From Paeniglutamicibacter quisquiliarum (GTDB taxonomy: Bacteria > Actinomycetota > Actinomycetes > Actinomycetales > Micrococcaceae): DNA of 64,000 nt. Below, piece by piece: positions 1-10,019 of this stretch (the first letter of the stretch is position 1; every line of letters begins with the position of its first letter). The position numbers and the translations under genes were made by a program. Below the pieces are notes generated by a model. The model was given only the letters and a program-made list of their open reading frames with translations. It had not been told where the DNA came from and did no database searches. The DNA is taken from assembly GCF_019084045.1 (NCBI RefSeq), contig NZ_JAHRED010000001.1, forward strand, positions 1 to 64,000. Direction: 5' to 3'.

Positions 1-8
1 GGAGAGCC

Positions 9-1443
9 ATGTCCGAATCCACCGCCACCTTGCAGGTTGCCGCCCCCCCGCGCGACCCGCAGCGAACACGACCTGATCGGGGACAGGGATATTCCCGCGG
101 AGGCATATTGGGGCGTGCACACGCTGCGCGCCGTGGAAAACTTCCCGATCACCGGCCAGCCGCTGTCCACCAACACGCACCTGGTCACGGCCCTGGCCAT
201 GGTCAAGCAGGCCGCCGCCCAGGCCAACCTGGAACTGGGACTGCTCGATGCAACCCGCGCGGCAGCCATCATCGAGGCCTGCCGCGAAATCATCGCCGGG
301 AAGCTCCACGAGCAGTTCGTGGTCGACGTGATCCAGGGCGGCGCCGGGACCTCCTCGAACATGAACGCCAACGAGGTCATCGCCAACCGGGCACTGGAAC
401 TCATGGGCCACGCCAAGGGCGAGTACCGGTACCTGCACCCCAACGACCACGTGAACCTCAGCCAGTCGACCAACGACGTGTACCCCACCGCGGTGCGCGT
501 GGCCACGATCTTCGGCGCCACCTCGCTGGTCGCCGCCATGGAGCACCTGGGCGCCGCCTTCGCCGCCAAGGCAGTGGAGTTCCGCACCGTGGTCAAGATG
601 GGCCGGACCCAGCTGCAGGACGCCGTCCCGATGACCCTGGGACAGGAATTCAACGCCTACGCCGTCACCCTCGGCGAGGACCGTGCCCGCCTGGCCGAGT
701 CCACGCTGCTGATCCACGAGATCAACCTGGGCGCCACCGCCATCGGCACCGAGCTGAACGCGCCGGTGGGCTACTCGGCCCTGGCCTGCTCGCACCTGGC
801 TTCGATCTCCGGGTTGAAGCTGGAGACCGCGTTCGACCTGATCGAGGCCACCGCCGACGTCGGCGCCTTCGTCCACCTCTCCGGGGTGCTCAAGCGCGTG
901 GCGGTCAAGCTCTCCAAGGTCTGCAACGACCTGCGACTGCTCTCCTCCGGCCCGCGCGCCGGGCTGGGCGAGATCGACCTGCCCGCCGTGCAGTCCGGCT
1001 CCTCGATCATGCCCGGCAAGGTCAACCCGGTGATCCCCGAGGTCGTGAACCAGGTGGCCTACGAGGTCATCGGCAACGACGTGACCATCACGATGGCCGC
1101 CGAGTCCGGGCAGTTGCAGCTCAACGCCTTCGAGCCGATCATCGTGCACAGCCTGACCAAGTCGATGCGCCACCTGGAGGCCGCCTGCACCACGCTGGCC
1201 GACAAGTGCATCGTGGGCATCACCGCGCACGAGGACAAGCTGCGGGCGCAGGTGGAGAACTCCATCGGCCTGGTCACCGCGCTGACCGTTCAGCTGGGCT
1301 ATGCCGCCTCGACCAAGATCGCTGTCGAGGCCCTGTCCACCGGCCGCGGCGTGGCCGAGCTGGTCCTGGAGCACGGGCTGCTCACCGCGGCCCAGCTCAA
1401 CGAGCTGCTGCGCCCCGAGCGCCTGGCCAACCTCAGCGAATAG
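9..1443 (+). CDS. aspA: Aspartate ammonia-lyase, frameshifted near its N-terminus
   Basis: Aspartase releases ammonia from L-aspartate to give fumarate. The fumarase/aspartase-superfamily signature GSSIMPGKVNP is present at about 997-1029, as are the family blocks SQSTNDVYPT and GRTQLQDAVP. The length of about 470 residues is normal. The natural start appears to be the ATG at 9, right behind GGAGAG at 1-6, giving MSESTATLQVAAP. That frame runs into a C7 tract at 43-49, while the enzyme body (from RSEHDLIGDRD) lies one frame over. Removing one C joins the two exactly. Without repair, the only in-frame start for the body is TTG at 37, which has no ribosome binding site. It sits 56 bp upstream of an AnsP-type permease, so the pair probably imports and deaminates Asp or Asn. 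The family call is firm; the frameshift is either a sequencing error or a real lesion. Confidence 0.9.
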
Positions 1444-1499
1444 CACCATCCGTTCCACCCTTGAGCACGCCCTAGACACTCCCCGAGAGGCACCTGCGC

Positions 1500-3029
1500 A
1501 TGATTAGTGAAATCCCAGAAACCCGCACCACGCACCGCCCTGACACCCCCGGCTCGGCCCTGACCGCCGAGGACAAGGGGATGCACAAGGGCCTGAAATC
1601 CCGCCAGATCCAGATGATCGCCATTGGCGGGGCCATCGGCACGGGGCTGTTCATGGGCGCCGGCGGCCGTCTGGCGGGTGCCGGCCCGGCTCTGATGTTC
1701 AGCTACGCCGTGTGCGGGTTCTTCGCGTTCCTGATCCTGCGTGCCCTGGGCGAACTGGTCGTCCACCGCCCCTCCTCGGGCTCCTTCGTCTCCTACGCCC
1801 GCGAGTTCTTCGGCGAGAAGGCAGCGTTCGTGACCGGCTGGCTGTACTGGCTCAACTGGGCCATGACGGCCATCGTGGACATCACCGCGATCGCGCTGTA
1901 CATGAACTTCTTCGCCAAGTACGTGCCCTGGATCGGTTCGGTCCCGCAGTGGGTGTGGGCGCTTGCGGCGCTGCTGATCGTGCTGGGCCTGAACCTGGTC
2001 TCGGTGAAGGTCTTCGGCGAACTCGAGTTCTGGTTCGCGCTGATCAAGGTCGTCGCGCTGGTCGGGTTCCTGGCGGTGGGCGTGTACTTCGTCATTTTCG
2101 GCACCCCGGTTGCCGGGCACGAGGTTGGCTTCTCCCTGATTGCCGACAACGGCGGGTTCTTCCCCAACGGACTGTTGCCGGTGGTTGTGGTGATGCAGGG
2201 AGTCGTGTTCGCCTACGCCTCGATCGAGCTGATCGGGACCGCCGCGGGCGAAACGCAGAACCCCGAAAAGGTCATGCCCAAGGCCATCAACACCGTGATC
2301 ATCCGCATCGCCGTCTTCTACGTCGGCTCCCTGGTGCTGCTCTCGCTGCTGCTGCCCTACTCCGCCTACAAGGCCGGCGAATCCCCGTTCGTGACGTTCT
2401 TCGGTTCCATCGGCGTTTCGGGCATGGACTCGATCATGAACCTGGTGGTGCTCACCGCCGCGATGTCTTCGTTGAATGCCGGGCTCTACTCCACCGGGCG
2501 CATCCTGCGCTCGATGGCGCTTGCCGGATCCGCGCCGCGCTTCACCGCCAAGCTGAACAAGCAGGGTGTGCCCTATGGCGGCATCGCGCTGACCGCAGCG
2601 GTGGCGGGCCTGGGCGTGGTGCTCAATGCAGTGGTTCCGGCCGAGGCGTTTGAGATCGTGTTGAACATGGCGGCGCTGGGGATCATCGCCTCCTGGGGCA
2701 TGATCGTGCTCTGCCAGCTGGCCCTTTACTGCCTGGCCAAGCGCGGGGGAGCGGTGCGTCCGGCCTTCCGGATGATCGGGGCGCCCTACACCGGCTACCT
2801 GACCCTCGCCTTCCTGCTGGCGGTTATCGTGTTGATGGCCTTTGACTCCCCGGTGGGCACCTGGACCGTTGCCTCGATCATCGTCATCATCCCGGCGCTG
2901 ATGATCGGCTGGTACGCCTCGCGCGGCCGCATCCGGGACATCGCCGCCGCGCGGGCGAACGCCGACGCGCTCTCCGACCCGACGGGGAACCACGAGTTCT
3001 CGGTCACCGGGGCTTCCGACTCAGAGTAG
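1500..3029 (+). CDS. ansP: Amino acid permease, L-asparagine permease type
   Basis: A 509-residue AAT-family member of the APC superfamily with about 12 membrane segments. It should import an amino acid by proton symport. After a hydrophilic N-tail of about 35 residues comes the family block [18 protein letters not shown], followed by [20 protein letters not shown] and [20 protein letters not shown]. From memory these blocks match E. coli AnsP more closely than other AAT permeases. It lies directly downstream of aspartase, consistent with uptake of Asn or Asp for carbon and nitrogen. Substrate specificity between Asn and Asp is inferred. The start is the ATG at 1500; no strong Shine-Dalgarno is visible, so translation may be coupled to aspA. 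Confidence 0.85.
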   Translation: MISEIPETRTTHRPDTPGSALTAEDKGMHKGLKSRQIQMIAIGGAIGTGLFMGAGGRLAGAGPALMFSYAVCGFFAFLILRALGELVVHRPSSGSFVSYAREFFGEKAAFVTGWLYWLNWAMTAIVDITAIALYMNFFAKYVPWIGSVPQWVWALAALLIVLGLNLVSVKVFGELEFWFALIKVVALVGFLAVGVYFVIFGTPVAGHEVGFSLIADNGGFFPNGLLPVVVVMQGVVFAYASIELIGTAAGETQNPEKVMPKAINTVIIRIAVFYVGSLVLLSLLLPYSAYKAGESPFVTFFGSIGVSGMDSIMNLVVLTAAMSSLNAGLYSTGRILRSMALAGSAPRFTAKLNKQGVPYGGIALTAAVAGLGVVLNAVVPAEAFEIVLNMAALGIIASWGMIVLCQLALYCLAKRGGAVRPAFRMIGAPYTGYLTLAFLLAVIVLMAFDSPVGTWTVASIIVIIPALMIGWYASRGRIRDIAAARANADALSDPTGNHEFSVTGASDSE

Positions 3030-3038
3030 GAAGCCGGA

Positions 3039-3077
3039 GGCGGCACCGGCGCGGACACGATCCGCGCCGGTGCCGCC
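3039..3077. terminator. Bidirectional hairpin terminator
   Basis: A perfect 17-bp GC-rich stem (3039-3055 with 3061-3077) and a 5-nt loop lie between the convergent permease and peroxiredoxin genes. It is followed on the plus side by GTCTTT. Confidence 0.75.
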
Positions 3078-3135
3078 GTCTTTAACTGCCCTGGCGCCGG
3101 CGCCTAGGCCAGCGGAGCCGTGCGCGGGTGGCTTC

Positions 3136-3612
3136 CTAGACCCCGAGTTCCTCGCGCAGCCTGGCCACATGGCCGTCGGCGGAGACGTTGTATTCGGCCA
3201 AAGTAACCTTGCCGTCCGGGCCAACCACCACGGTGCTGCGCAGGGTGCCGGAGAACTTCTTGCCGCTGACCTCTTTCTGCCCATACGAACCATAGGCGGC
3301 GGCCACCGCAAAATCAGGATCCGAGAGCAACGGGAAATTCAGCGACTCGGCCTCGGCGAACGAGGCCAGCGCATCGCCCTCGTCCGGGGAAATGCCCAGG
3401 ACCTCGTATCCGGCGGCCCGCAGCGAGTTGAGGTTGTCCCTGAAATCGCAGGCCTCCGTTGTGCAGCCCTTCGTTGCCGCCTTGGGGTAGAAGTACACGA
3501 CAACGTTCTTCCCCGCATAGTCGCCCAGCGAGACCTCCCTGCCTCGGGCATCGGCCAGGGTGAACCCCGGGGCGCGGTCGCCGGAGGACAAGGGTGTTGA
3601 AAGCAAGGACAT
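3136..3612 (-). CDS. bcp: Thioredoxin-dependent peroxiredoxin, Bcp/PrxQ type
   Basis: A cytosolic thiol peroxidase that reduces hydrogen peroxide and organic hydroperoxides with electrons from thioredoxin. The active site reads YFYPKAATKGCTTEAC. Counting from the chosen start, the peroxidatic Cys is C50 and the resolving Cys is C55, the five-residue spacing of the atypical two-Cys PrxQ class. The length of 158 residues is typical. An in-frame ATG 24 bases further upstream exists, but GGAGAA sits 4 nt before the ATG at 3612, so that start is preferred. It stands alone, convergent with the permease gene. Confidence 0.92.
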   Translation of the reverse strand: MSLLSTPLSSGDRAPGFTLADARGREVSLGDYAGKNVVVYFYPKAATKGCTTEACDFRDNLNSLRAAGYEVLGISPDEGDALASFAEAESLNFPLLSDPDFAVAAAYGSYGQKEVSGKKFSGTLRSTVVVGPDGKVTLAEYNVSADGHVARLREELGV

Positions 3613-3915
3613 GAAATTCTCCATTCGATCAAGCAAATTGTTGATGTCGTTTCCAGCCTAGGGTTTTCGCATGGACACCGAAAGGGAATCGGGAAAAACC
3701 GTGCGCTGCAAGGCATGATGTTTGCAGTCGCCAAATCACCCCCACATCCTGCGATGTACGGCCCCGGAAAAAATCAGTCTTAGGGAGGGTCAAACCGTGG
3801 GGCATCGAGGGTAGAGTGACCAATGCTTGGCTGAAAAATGCCGCGTTGCCGCCCTCGCGGGGCCACCAAACCATGGTGGATTCGTGCGGCTAAAAAATCA
3901 TGAGGACACTGCCTG

Positions 3916-5649
3916 ATGCTCTTAAAGCTCATACTTAGACATTCGAAACCCTACAAGTGGTGGATTGCCGCCGTGCTGTTCTTCCAGCTCGCCACCACCA
4001 TCGCCACACTCTTCCTGCCCAGCCTCAACGCCCGCATCATCGACACCGGCGTGGTCAAGGGCGACACCGACTTCATCTGGCGCACCGGCGGCGTGATGCT
4101 TGCCGTCGCATTCGTCCAGGTGCTCACGGCCATCGCCGCCGTGTACTTCGGCGCGAGGACCGCCATGGCCATCGGCCGGGACCTGCGCCATTCCGTCTTT
4201 GACGCCGTCACCGCGTTCTCCGCGCAGGATGTGAACAAGTTTGGTGCAGCAACGCTGATCACCCGCGGCACCAATGACGTGCAGCAGGTGCAAATGCTGG
4301 TGCTGATGGGCCTGAATTTCATGGTCTCGGCCCCCATCATGTGCATCGGCGGCATCATCATGGCGCTGCGCGAAGACGTCGGCCTGTCTTGGCTGGTCTG
4401 GGTCTCCGTGCCCGTCCTGCTCGTGGTCGTCGGCGTCCTGGTCATCTTCCTGATGCCGCTCTTCCGCCAGATGCAGGACCGCATCGACGGAATCAACGGG
4501 GTGCTGCGCGAGCAGATCACCGGCATCCGCGTGGTGCGTGCCTTCGTGCGCGAACCCCACGAGACCGAGCGCTTCGAGGAGGCCAACGCCAAGCTCACCC
4601 GCGTGGGCGTGAAGGTCGGCAACCTCTTCGTGTTGATGTTCCCGCTGATCGGCATGATCCTGCACATCGCCACCGCCTCCGTGCTGTGGTTCGGCGGGCA
4701 CCGCGTGGAGACCGGCGAAATGCAGGTCGGTGCGCTGACCGCATTCCTGCAGTATCTCCTGCAGATCCTCATCGCGGTGATGATGGGAACCTTCATGGCC
4801 ATGATGATTCCCCGCGCCATCGTCTGCGCCGAGCGCATCGACGAGGTCACCACCATGGCCCCGAGCCTCACCGACCAGCACGAGCACGTCGCCGAGATGG
4901 ACGCCCCGGGAACCATCGAGTTCCGCAACGTCACCTTCGGCTACCCGGGTGCCGAGGCCCCAGTGCTCAACAACATCTCCTTCACCGCCCGCCGCGGCGA
5001 GACCACCGCCATCGTCGGGTCCACCGGCTCGGGCAAGACCACGCTGCTGAACCTGATCCCGCGGCTCTACGACGCGAAGGAAGGCCAGGTGCTCGTGGGC
5101 GGGGTGCCGGTCACCAAGCTGACCCGCGCGCAGATTTCCACCTCGGTGGCCACCGTCCCGCAGCGCCCCTACCTCTTCTCCGGAACCGTCGCCTCCAACC
5201 TGCGCTTCGGCGCCGAGCACGCCAGCGACGAGGACCTGTGGGACGCCCTGCGCACCGCGCAGGCCGAGGACTTCGTCGCGGCACGCGAGGACGGCCTCAA
5301 CGGGAAGATCTCCCAGGGCGGCACCAACGTCTCCGGAGGACAGCGCCAGCGCCTGTGCATCGCCCGGGCCTTGGCCGCGAAACCCGAGGTCTACCTCTTT
5401 GACGATTCCTTCTCAGCACTCGACGTGGCAACCGATGCGCATCTGCGGACCGCGTTGAAGGAACCCACCAAGGATGCGGCGGTCATCATCGTCGCCCAGC
5501 GCATCTCCACGATCACCGGGGCCGACCAGATCCTGGTCCTTGACCACGGCGAGATCGTGGCCCGCGGAACGCACGAGGAGCTCCTGGAATCCTCGGAAAC
5601 CTACCAGGAAATCGTGACCAGCCAGCTGGCAGTGGAGGAGGTGGCCTAA
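3916..5649 (+). CDS. ABC exporter half-transporter with degenerate ATP site
   Basis: A 577-residue type IV ABC exporter subunit: six N-terminal membrane segments (about residues 15-310) fused to a nucleotide-binding domain. The Walker A motif GSTGSGKT starts at residue 368 and the signature is NVSGGQRQ. Walker B reads VYLFDD with D496-D497, so Asp replaces the usual catalytic Glu. The next gene carries a normal Glu. Heterodimeric exporters such as TM287/288 and BmrCD show the same asymmetry, with one degenerate and one hydrolytic site. The stop codon is immediately followed by the ATG of the partner gene, which points to translational coupling and a heterodimer. The substrate is unknown; multidrug or lipid-like export is typical. 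Confidence 0.9.
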   Translation: MLLKLILRHSKPYKWWIAAVLFFQLATTIATLFLPSLNARIIDTGVVKGDTDFIWRTGGVMLAVAFVQVLTAIAAVYFGARTAMAIGRDLRHSVFDAVTAFSAQDVNKFGAATLITRGTNDVQQVQMLVLMGLNFMVSAPIMCIGGIIMALREDVGLSWLVWVSVPVLLVVVGVLVIFLMPLFRQMQDRIDGINGVLREQITGIRVVRAFVREPHETERFEEANAKLTRVGVKVGNLFVLMFPLIGMILHIATASVLWFGGHRVETGEMQVGALTAFLQYLLQILIAVMMGTFMAMMIPRAIVCAERIDEVTTMAPSLTDQHEHVAEMDAPGTIEFRNVTFGYPGAEAPVLNNISFTARRGETTAIVGSTGSGKTTLLNLIPRLYDAKEGQVLVGGVPVTKLTRAQISTSVATVPQRPYLFSGTVASNLRFGAEHASDEDLWDALRTAQAEDFVAAREDGLNGKISQGGTNVSGGQRQRLCIARALAAKPEVYLFDDSFSALDVATDAHLRTALKEPTKDAAVIIVAQRISTITGADQILVLDHGEIVARGTHEELLESSETYQEIVTSQLAVEEVA

Positions 5650-7722
5650 ATGGCAAAACGTACCAAGAAGGAAACGACAGCGGTCGTGGAACCAGAAGAC
5701 GAGATCGACGAGTTCGACACGGCCGGGGCCTCCGACATGTTCGGGGACTCGGTGCCGGTCCGCAAGGCCAAGCACTTCTGGCCCTCGGCCAAGCGCCTGG
5801 TGGGGCTGCTGGCCCCGCAAAAACTCGGCATGACAGTGGTCCTGCTGCTGGCCGCGGCCGGCGTGGTGCTTTCGGTGATCGCGCCGAAGATCCTGGGCCA
5901 GGCCATGGACGTGATCTTCGCCGGCGCCATTGGCGGGAACATGCCCGCAAATGTCCCGGTGGAGCAGGTCATTGAGGGGCTGCGCGCCTCCGGGCAGAAC
6001 GACCTGGCCGAGATGATGTCCAAGATGAACCTCATCCCCGGCGTGGGCATCGACTTCCCCTTGCTCAGCCGCTATATCCTCATCGTGCTCTCCATGTACT
6101 TCGTGGCCTCCCTGTTCATGTGGGCCTCGGGCTGGTTGCTGAACCGCCTGGTCATGAAGGTCGTCTATGGCCTGCGCCGCGACGTGGAGCACAAGCTCAA
6201 CCGGCTGCCGCTGAACTACTTCGACACCCGCCAGCGCGGGGACCTGCTTTCGCGGGTCACCAACGACGTGGACAACATCCAGAACGCGCTGCAGCAGGCG
6301 ATCAGCCAGCTGGTGCAGTCGCTGCTGACGGTCATCGGCATCATCATCATGATGTTCATCATCTCCTGGCAGATGGCGCTGATTGCGCTCATCGCGCTGC
6401 CGCTCTCGGCCGTCGCGGCCGGCGTCATCGGCTCCCGCGCCCAGGGGTTGTTCACCGCGCAGTGGAAGAACACCGGCGCGCTGAACGGGCAGATCGAGGA
6501 ATCCTTCTCCGGCCACGACCTGATGAAGGTCTTTGGCCGCGAGCAGGACATGCTGGACCGCTTCCACGAGAAGAACGAAGAGCTCTACAAGGCATCCTTC
6601 GGCGCCCAGTTCGTCTCCGGCATGATCTTCCCGGTCATGAACTTCATCTCCTACCTGGCCTACGTCGGCATTGCCGTGGTCGGCGGGCTGCGCGTGGCCT
6701 CGGGGCAGATGTCCTTGGGCGACGCGACGGCGTTCATCCAGTACTCGCGCGAGTTCACGCAGCCGCTGGGGCAGATGGCCGGCATGGCCAACATGCTCCA
6801 GTCCGGCGTTGCCTCCGCGGAGCGCACCTTCGAGCTGCTGGACGCCGACGAGCAGGACGAGGACACCGTGACCGCGTCGCTTCCGGCCCGCACCGACGGC
6901 CACGTCGAGTTCGAGCACGTCACCTTCTCCTACTCGGAAGACAAGCCGCTCATCGAGGACCTGTCCTTCGAGGCGCACCCGGGGCACACCGTGGCCATCG
7001 TCGGACCCACCGGCGCCGGCAAGACCACGCTGGTGAACCTGGTCATGCGCTTCTACGAGCTGGACTCCGGGCGCATCACCCTGGACGGGGTGGACGTGAC
7101 CCAGATCAGCCGGGCGGACCTGCGCTCCAAGGTCGGCATGGTGCTCCAGGACGCCTGGCTCTTCGGCGGCTCCATCCTGGAGAACATCCGCTACGGCCGC
7201 CTGGAGGCCACGGACGAGGAAGTCATCGAGGCGGCCAAGGCCACCTTCGTTGACAGGTTCGTCCGCGCCCTGCCCGAGGGCTACGACACTGTCATCGACG
7301 AGGAAGGCACCAACGTGTCGGCCGGCGAGAAGCAGCTGATCACGATCGCCCGCGCGTTCGTGGCCAACCCGTCGCTGCTGATCCTCGACGAGGCGACCTC
7401 CTCGGTGGACACCCGCACGGAGCTGCTGGTGCAGAAGGCCATGGCGGCGCTGCGCAGCGACCGGACCAGCTTCGTGATCGCGCACCGACTCTCCACGATC
7501 CGCGACGCCGACACCATCCTGGTGATGGAAGAGGGCAAGATCGTGGAACAGGGCAACCACGAGGTGCTGCTCGCGGCCCGCGGCGCGTACTACCGGCTTT
7601 ACCAGTCGCAGTTCGCCGGCCCGGCGGAAGATGTCGACGCCGAACCCGCCCCCGGCGGGGCCCCGGCGTTGGAGGGCATCGCGCCCGGCCAGGAGTCGGA
7701 GACCGAGGACGCCAGGAGCTAG
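5650..7722 (+). CDS. ABC exporter half-transporter, catalytic partner
   Basis: A 690-residue partner of the preceding gene, with no bases between the two. A charged N-tail of about 45 residues (KKETTAVVEPEDEIDEFD) precedes the membrane domain, which includes an insert of about 60 residues between the first two membrane segments. The nucleotide-binding domain has Walker A GPTGAGKTT from residue 452, signature NVSAGEKQ and Walker B LLILDEATSSVD with catalytic E581. This is therefore the subunit with the intact catalytic Glu. The C-terminus ends in an acidic, proline-rich tail of about 35 residues. Family architecture matches the MdlB-like half of heterodimeric exporters. Confidence 0.9.
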   Translation: MAKRTKKETTAVVEPEDEIDEFDTAGASDMFGDSVPVRKAKHFWPSAKRLVGLLAPQKLGMTVVLLLAAAGVVLSVIAPKILGQAMDVIFAGAIGGNMPANVPVEQVIEGLRASGQNDLAEMMSKMNLIPGVGIDFPLLSRYILIVLSMYFVASLFMWASGWLLNRLVMKVVYGLRRDVEHKLNRLPLNYFDTRQRGDLLSRVTNDVDNIQNALQQAISQLVQSLLTVIGIIIMMFIISWQMALIALIALPLSAVAAGVIGSRAQGLFTAQWKNTGALNGQIEESFSGHDLMKVFGREQDMLDRFHEKNEELYKASFGAQFVSGMIFPVMNFISYLAYVGIAVVGGLRVASGQMSLGDATAFIQYSREFTQPLGQMAGMANMLQSGVASAERTFELLDADEQDEDTVTASLPARTDGHVEFEHVTFSYSEDKPLIEDLSFEAHPGHTVAIVGPTGAGKTTLVNLVMRFYELDSGRITLDGVDVTQISRADLRSKVGMVLQDAWLFGGSILENIRYGRLEATDEEVIEAAKATFVDRFVRALPEGYDTVIDEEGTNVSAGEKQLITIARAFVANPSLLILDEATSSVDTRTELLVQKAMAALRSDRTSFVIAHRLSTIRDADTILVMEEGKIVEQGNHEVLLAARGAYYRLYQSQFAGPAEDVDAEPAPGGAPALEGIAPGQESETEDARS

Positions 7723-7755
7723 CCGCGAATCATTGACGGCCTGCCGTAGTTGGCG

Positions 7756-7803
7756 AAGGCGCGTGGCCGATGGGATCAACTGTTCCCATCGGTCACGCGC
7801 CTT
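7756..7803. terminator. Bidirectional hairpin terminator
   Basis: A 20-bp stem (7756-7775 with 7784-7803, one G-T wobble) and an 8-nt loop separate the convergent ABC exporter and monooxygenase genes. A short T-rich tail follows on the plus strand and AA precedes it for the opposite strand. Confidence 0.75.
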
Positions 7804-7896
7804 TGTCGTCCCTGGACAGCCGGCGAGAGTTCAAGCGCGCGGGTCACCACGGGAGGCCTGAAACCTATCGTGGACCGCACGAAATTGTGCGGGCGG

Positions 7897-9810
7897 CTAC
7901 ACCAGCGCCGGGGCCCTCATGATGCCGGCGAAGAAGTCGGACAGCTCCGCGTGCGCATCCAGCGGCAGCACGTGGGCGACGTACTGGTCGGGGCGCACCA
8001 CCACGATGGCGCCCTGTTCCCGGTTGATGCCGCGCGCCTCGAAGATGTCGTTCGCGGTGTCGGCGGTGAAGACCTTCTCGTAGTCGATGAGGCCCAGCGG
8101 CGCCTTGCGCGGCAAGAGGAACGCGGGGACCTGGCCGGGCTCCACGTCCCGGTGGTGCTGCTGGAGCACGGCGCGCACGTCGAAGACCGCGTCGTCGTCG
8201 GCCCCCGCCGGGGTGAATGCGCGCACGGGGGAGGAAGGATCCTGCCCCAGGTAGGCGCAGAACGCGGCCAGGCGCGAATCCCTGGCATCGGGGCGCGCGG
8301 CGTCGGCGAACGCGTAGATCCGCCAGCGGCCATCCGCCAGGGCCTGGTGGCCGAGCTCAAGCGGCTTGGCATCCGCAAGCCGGATCACCGGGGAGGAATG
8401 GAAACGCTCGCCCACCGGGAAACCGGAGGCCAGGTGTTCGTGGGTGTCCGGCCCGGTGATCATGCTCGGGGAATAGTCGGTGGCGAATCCGGCGGTGAAA
8501 CGGCCGCCCTGGGTGAAGATGCCCTGGCGCTCGGCGGCGTCCATGCCGCCTGCCTCCGGGTTGGCGGGGTCCTTGGGCTTGGCCGCCATGGCGGTGGACC
8601 ACTTCAGGTCGAAGTCGATCAGCTCCTGGGCGATGACCTGGCGCTCGGCGGAGTAGGTGTCCAGCAGGGATTCGGGGCTGCGGCCCTGCAGCACCGCCGC
8701 CAGCTTCCAGCCCAGGTTGAAGCCGTCCTGCATGGAGACGTTCATGCCCTGGCCGGCCTTGGCGCTGTGCGTGTGGCAGGCGTCGCCGGCGATGAACACG
8801 CGCGGGGTGCGCGTGCCGCGGTCCTCGGGAAGCACGTCGTCGAACCGCTCGGCGATGCGCTGGCCCACCTCGTAGACGCTCCACCAGACGATCTCCTTCA
8901 CCTCAAGGGTGTAGGGGTGCAGGATCTTCTGCGCGGCCTCGATGACCGAGTCGGCGGTGAACCGGCTCCGGGCCTCGCGGTCGCCCGGTTCGATGTCGCC
9001 CAAATCGACGTAGAGGCGCACCATGTAGCCGCCCTCGCGCGGGATCAGGAGGATGGATCCGCCGGAGGCCGACTGGATCGCCGCCTTGAGGCGAATGTCC
9101 GGGAAATCGGTGACCGCCAGCATGTCCATGACACCCCAGGCGTGGTTGCGGGCGTCTCCCTGCATCTTGATGCCCAGCGACCGGCGCACGTTCGAACGGG
9201 CGCCCTCGCAGCCCACCGCGTACTTTGCCTGCACGGTGATCTCGTTGCCGGGCTCCTCGCCGGTGCGGCGCAGCGTCGCGGTGACCGGGTACTCGCCGGA
9301 TTCGGCGATCACCACGTCGATGAGTTCCAGTCCGTAGTCGGGAACCAGCCGGGAAGGGGAGTTGGCCATGTGCTCGAAGAGCATGTCCTGCATGCGGGCC
9401 TGGTTCACGATCACGTGCGGGTACTCGGAGAGTCCCTCGGCGACGTCAAGGATCCGGCCGGTGCGTGCGATGCCCGCGGTTTCCGCAGGTCCCCAGAAGG
9501 TGGTCTCGTTGACCCAGTAGGCCTCGCGCATCAGGCGCTCGGCGAGCCCGAAGCCATTGAACATCTCCACGGTGCGGCAGGCGACGCCGTCGGCGTGCCC
9601 CAACTCCAGTGCCGCTTCGCGGCGCTCGACGACGAGCGTGGAGATGTCGGGGAATTCGGCCAGCTGCGCGGCAAGGACCGACCCGGCCGGGCCGGTGCCG
9701 GCGATGAGCACGTCAACCTGTTCGGGGAATGTTCCCGGGGTGCGGCGTCCGGGGGCCGCCGGGCGGATATCGGGGTCGCCCGGGCGGTAGCCATCCTGGT
9801 AGAACTGCAT
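7897..9810 (-). CDS. FAD-dependent aromatic hydroxylase, phenol 2-monooxygenase family
   Basis: A 637-residue group A flavin monooxygenase that should hydroxylate a phenolic ring using NADPH and oxygen. The FAD-binding GTGPAG is at residues 38-43. The second FAD motif GDACHTHSAKAGQG begins near residue 342. The last 180 residues resemble the thioredoxin-fold C-terminal domain of phenol hydroxylase and 3-hydroxybenzoate 4-monooxygenase (MobA). Start ATG 9810 has AAGGAG 5 nt upstream. The open frame extends further upstream but has no homology there. It is monocistronic, with no ring-cleavage or transport gene beside it. A 10-bp inverted repeat about 80 bp upstream probably binds its regulator. 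The exact phenolic substrate cannot be read from the sequence. Confidence 0.88.
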   Translation of the reverse strand: MQFYQDGYRPGDPDIRPAAPGRRTPGTFPEQVDVLIAGTGPAGSVLAAQLAEFPDISTLVVERREAALELGHADGVACRTVEMFNGFGLAERLMREAYWVNETTFWGPAETAGIARTGRILDVAEGLSEYPHVIVNQARMQDMLFEHMANSPSRLVPDYGLELIDVVIAESGEYPVTATLRRTGEEPGNEITVQAKYAVGCEGARSNVRRSLGIKMQGDARNHAWGVMDMLAVTDFPDIRLKAAIQSASGGSILLIPREGGYMVRLYVDLGDIEPGDREARSRFTADSVIEAAQKILHPYTLEVKEIVWWSVYEVGQRIAERFDDVLPEDRGTRTPRVFIAGDACHTHSAKAGQGMNVSMQDGFNLGWKLAAVLQGRSPESLLDTYSAERQVIAQELIDFDLKWSTAMAAKPKDPANPEAGGMDAAERQGIFTQGGRFTAGFATDYSPSMITGPDTHEHLASGFPVGERFHSSPVIRLADAKPLELGHQALADGRWRIYAFADAARPDARDSRLAAFCAYLGQDPSSPVRAFTPAGADDDAVFDVRAVLQQHHRDVEPGQVPAFLLPRKAPLGLIDYEKVFTADTANDIFEARGINREQGAIVVVRPDQYVAHVLPLDAHAELSDFFAGIMRAPALV

Positions 9811-9889
9811 GGTGCTCCTTGGTCTGCTGCGCGTGGGGGCGCTGTGATCTGGCCTACCAACCGTAGGCGCGCGGGCCCCGGCACTGCCA

Positions 9890-9914
9890 CAAGATTCTGC
9901 ACACCAGAATCTTG
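9890..9914. promoter_or_regulatory. Perfect palindrome upstream of the monooxygenase
   Basis: Arms CAAGATTCTG (9890-9899) and CAGAATCTTG (9905-9914) are perfect inverted repeats around a 5-bp spacer, AT-rich against a GC-rich background. It lies 79 bp upstream of the monooxygenase start and 105 bp before the divergent acyltransferase. The size and symmetry suit a dimeric MarR, IclR or TetR-type repressor. No regulator gene is adjacent. Confidence 0.55.
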
Positions 9915-10019
9915 TTAATGACCGGATTCGCGCCGGATTCCGCGCGGCGGCGGCGTGGCCCATGAAGCCAGCCCACCGCCCGGAGACCGGACGCTGGGCG
10001 GTGGGATAGGCTTGCGCGA

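Noticed and set aside
3629-3874. 81-residue minus-strand frame upstream of bcp
   Set aside because: It overlaps the bcp promoter area, has no ribosome binding site and no known domain.
5413-7779. 788-residue open frame on the minus strand across the second ABC gene
   Set aside because: It is a shadow of the high-GC coding strand: low-complexity Arg/Gly/His/Asp-rich protein, no ribosome binding site, and opposite a clear exporter gene. The same holds for the 835-residue frame at 45061-47568 and other long antisense frames.
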